44,107 nt of DNA from an uncultured Microbacteriaceae bacterium (GTDB lineage: Bacteria; Actinomycetota; Actinomycetes; Actinomycetales; Microbacteriaceae). The first letter of the stretch is position 1, and each line of letters starts with the position of its first letter. The position numbers were made by a program, and so were the translations under genes. This document shows positions 41,210 to 44,107 of the stretch, piece after piece. The notes beneath the pieces were generated by a model, which was not told where the DNA came from, did no database searches, and worked only from the letters and a program-made list of their open reading frames with translations. The stretch is from assembly GCA_946481135.1 (NCBI GenBank), contig CAMLMQ010000005.1:1-44107 (forward strand), given 5' to 3'.

Positions 41210-42607
41210 TCAGGGACGACGCTGGGCGCGCAACGCGGGCGCGTGCAGCGGCACGGTCACCCAGCGGACCTCGGCCGTCGCCGCGTCGGCGGCCACCCGC
41301 ACACGGAGCGTGTGCGGGGTCTCGAGAGCGAGAAGCTCGGCGGTGAAGTCGCCGTCGCCATCCCACCCTCCACTCGCCGCGATCGGCATCCCGTCGACGA
41401 GCTGGGTGACCCACTCGCCCGCGGCGCCGCGCACTTCGAGCGTCCCGACAGCGTCGGTCAGCTCGAGGCGCCATCCGCGCTCCCCGGTCGGGGTGATCCG
41501 CACGGCCGTGACGTCGCCGTCGGCGCCGTCGGACGCGGGGAGCGACCGATCCCCGCTGGTGGGTGGCCCGGCGCGGCCCTCGACCGGCGGGACGGCGAGC
41601 GCGCGAAGCCGCGCGGCGAGCGCCGCATCGGCCGCCGCGTCGCCCGGGGCGTCGAGAGCGGGCAGGACGTTCGACCACAGCGCGTCGAGGACGCGCTGCA
41701 TGTCGGGCGTCTCCGACGTCATCGCGACGACGAGCTCGTGCTCGGGCACGACGACGCAGTACTGCCCGAACGCGCCGTCGCCGCGGAAGCCGTGCTGGCC
41801 CATCCAGAACTGGAAGCCGTAGCCCTGCTCCCAGTCGGGGCCGCCGACGATCGGGGTGGCGATGTGGCGGGTGGTCGCGAGCTCGACCCATTCCTCGTCG
41901 AGCAGACGGCGCTCGCCCCACATCCCGCGGCGGCGGTACAGCTCGCCGAGCCGCGCGACCGCCTCCGTCGTCGCGTGCAGGCCGCTGAAGCCGAGCTCCT
42001 GCCCGGGGGGCGCCTCGATCCACGACGCATCGCGGATGCCGAGCGGGTCGAGCAGGCGCGGACGCAGATAGTCGAGCAGCCCCGTGCCGGTGACGCGCCT
42101 CAGGATCGCGGCGAGCGTGTAGGTGCACGGCTGGTTGTAGGCGAAGAGCGTGCCCGGGTCGGCGTCGGGCGGCAGCAGCAGGAACCCCCGCACGAGGTTC
42201 TGCGGGTCGCGCACGGACGCGCGATCGAGCGTCTCGGCGGCGTGACCGCTCGCCATCGCGGCGACGTCGCGCACCCGGATCGCACGACTGCGCGGATCGG
42301 TGATGTCAGCGTCGAGTTCGGGGAAGTACGACAGCACGGTCGCGTCGAGATCGATCAGGCCCTCGGCGCGCGCCAGCCCGACCGCCGTCGAGGTGAAGCT
42401 CTTGCTCAACGAGTAGAGCAACTGCACCCGGTCGGCGGCGTAGGGCGCCCACCATCCCTCGGCGATCACCGACCCGCGCCGCACCACGACGAGGCCGTGG
42501 GGACGGATGCCGGGGTCGGCTTCGATCGCGTCGAGGAACGCGGCGAGGCCGCGGGCATCGACCCCGACGGCGCTCGGTGCGCTCCGCGGCAGACCGTCGG
42601 GGCTCAC
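41210..42607 (-). CDS. Serine beta-lactamase/D-peptidase-like hydrolase
   Basis: A 465-residue class C beta-lactamase-fold protein. The SxxK motif is S66-LS-K69 (LLYSLSKSF), and the YxN motif is in FAYNQPCTY. The late motif is not a clear KTG; GQHGFRGDGAFGQYCVVVPEHELVVAM holds HG-type residues instead. The C-terminal 120 residues (about 345-465) form an extra beta-rich domain. It has no signal peptide, so it is probably a cytoplasmic esterase or peptidase. It starts 28 bases after the sucD stop. Confidence 0.88.
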   Translation of the reverse strand: MSPDGLPRSAPSAVGVDARGLAAFLDAIEADPGIRPHGLVVVRRGSVIAEGWWAPYAADRVQLLYSLSKSFTSTAVGLARAEGLIDLDATVLSYFPELDADITDPRSRAIRVRDVAAMASGHAAETLDRASVRDPQNLVRGFLLLPPDADPGTLFAYNQPCTYTLAAILRRVTGTGLLDYLRPRLLDPLGIRDASWIEAPPGQELGFSGLHATTEAVARLGELYRRRGMWGERRLLDEEWVELATTRHIATPIVGGPDWEQGYGFQFWMGQHGFRGDGAFGQYCVVVPEHELVVAMTSETPDMQRVLDALWSNVLPALDAPGDAAADAALAARLRALAVPPVEGRAGPPTSGDRSLPASDGADGDVTAVRITPTGERGWRLELTDAVGTLEVRGAAGEWVTQLVDGMPIAASGGWDGDGDFTAELLALETPHTLRVRVAADAATAEVRWVTVPLHAPALRAQRRP

Positions 42608-42617
42608 CGCTCCCGCT

Positions 42618-42635
42618 CCCGGATCCGCTTCCGGG
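42618..42635 (-). terminator. Short hairpin after sucD
   Basis: CCCGGA and TCCGGG enclose TCCGCT immediately after the sucD stop. With six pairs it is weak, so it may only dampen read-through into the next gene. Confidence 0.4.
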
Positions 42636-43538
<903 letters not shown>

Positions 43539-44107
43539 TTACTTCGCAGCCAGCGCGGCGGCCGTGTCGGCGCCTTCGTCCATGCCCGCGGCGATCGTCA
43601 CGAGCGGGTGGTTGGCGCCGGCGAGGATCGCGCGGCCCTCCTCCACCTGGTTGCCGTCGAGTCGCACGACGAGCGGCTTCGTCGCGGTGTCGCCGAGGAT
43701 CTCGAGCGCCTTCACGATGCCCTCCGCGACGGCGACGCACGACGTGATTCCGCCGAAGACGTTGACGAACACGCTCTTGACCTGCTCGTCGCCGAGGATG
43801 ACGTCGAGCCCGGCGGCCATCGTGGTCGCCGAGGCGCCCCCGCCGATGTCGAGGAAGTTCGCGGGCTTCTGGCCGCCGTGCTTCTCGCCGGCGTAGGCGA
43901 CGACGTCGAGGGTGCTCATGACGAGCCCCGCGCCGTTGCCGATGATGCCGACGGTGCCGTCGAGCTTGACGTAGTTGAGGTCGTGCGCCTTCGCCTTCGC
44001 CTCGAGCGGGTCGGCCGCGGCGGCATCCTCGAGCGCCTCGTGCTCGGGGTGACGGAAGCCGGCGTTCTCGTCGAGGGTGACCTTGCCGTCGAGGGCGACG
44101 ATCTCGC
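43539..44107 (-). CDS. sucC: Succinyl-CoA ligase, beta subunit (C-terminal part; N-terminus beyond window)
   Basis: The ADP-forming beta subunit, open at the right window edge. The visible half reads [20 protein letters not shown], then [67 protein letters not shown] and [12 protein letters not shown], as in SucC. It is the first visible gene of the sucC-sucD pair and co-transcribed with sucD. Confidence 0.96.
   Translation of the reverse strand, partial: EIVALDGKVTLDENAGFRHPEHEALEDAAAADPLEAKAKAHDLNYVKLDGTVGIIGNGAGLVMSTLDVVAYAGEKHGGQKPANFLDIGGGASATTMAAGLDVILGDEQVKSVFVNVFGGITSCVAVAEGIVKALEILGDTATKPLVVRLDGNQVEEGRAILAGANHPLVTIAAGMDEGADTAAALAAK

Overview
The window is high-GC actinobacterial DNA, most likely from Microbacteriaceae (Microbacterium or a close relative). 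This rests on the perM-purN-purH and sucC-sucD neighbourhood, the DUF222/13E12 HNH gene, a sugar ABC importer without its own ATPase, frequent NTGA stop/start overlaps, and many -10 boxes only 6-7 nt from a start codon (leaderless transcripts). No rRNA, tRNA, CRISPR, transposase or integrase was seen. Both edges cut genes: hsp20 on the left and sucC on the right.

Layout. (1) 1-1047: chromosomal hsp20 and ydeI. (2) About 1050-24700: a catabolic island bounded by a 23-bp direct repeat. The left copy is the intact 3' end of ydeI and the right copy is a stranded ydeI tail. Inside are an amino-sugar operon (nagB, BadF-type kinase, nanE, gntR; minus strand), a plus-strand operon for a giant secreted beta-propeller protein, a nitrilase-family amidohydrolase and a second secreted protein, a minus-strand operon (FAD oxidoreductase, ABC solute-binding protein, two permeases, 2-hydroxyacid dehydrogenase), a divergent plus-strand operon (LacI regulator, Gfo/Idh oxidoreductase, SDR, DHDPS-family lyase, SGNH esterase, L-serine dehydratase), and a phytanoyl-CoA-dioxygenase-like gene divergent from a second LacI gene. 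(3) 24728-36000: a membrane protein, icd, GNAT, an alkyltransferase-like protein, a heterodimeric ABC exporter, a lipoprotein, an SOS-box HNH gene, purH and purN. (4) 35970-44107: perM-like gene, then a 5.4-kb accessory insert (SRPBCC, DUF4166, a TAP-like hydrolase, an MBL hydrolase, a serine beta-lactamase-like protein), then sucD-sucC.

How the island may work. A 25-nt promoter/operator module occurs almost unchanged, in the same orientation, upstream of both the beta-propeller operon (4319-4343) and the FAD-oxidoreductase/ABC operon (16341-16365). Degenerate copies lie near lacI and again upstream of the propeller operon. The two gene sets therefore look like one regulon, probably controlled by the LacI protein at 16529. 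My inference is that an extracellular carbohydrate, probably acylated and possibly amide- or serine-bearing, is captured or cleaved by the propeller protein, imported, oxidised, deacylated, cleaved by a Schiff-base aldolase and drained through serine dehydratase, 2-hydroxyacid dehydrogenase and the amino-sugar enzymes. The substrate cannot be fixed from sequence alone.
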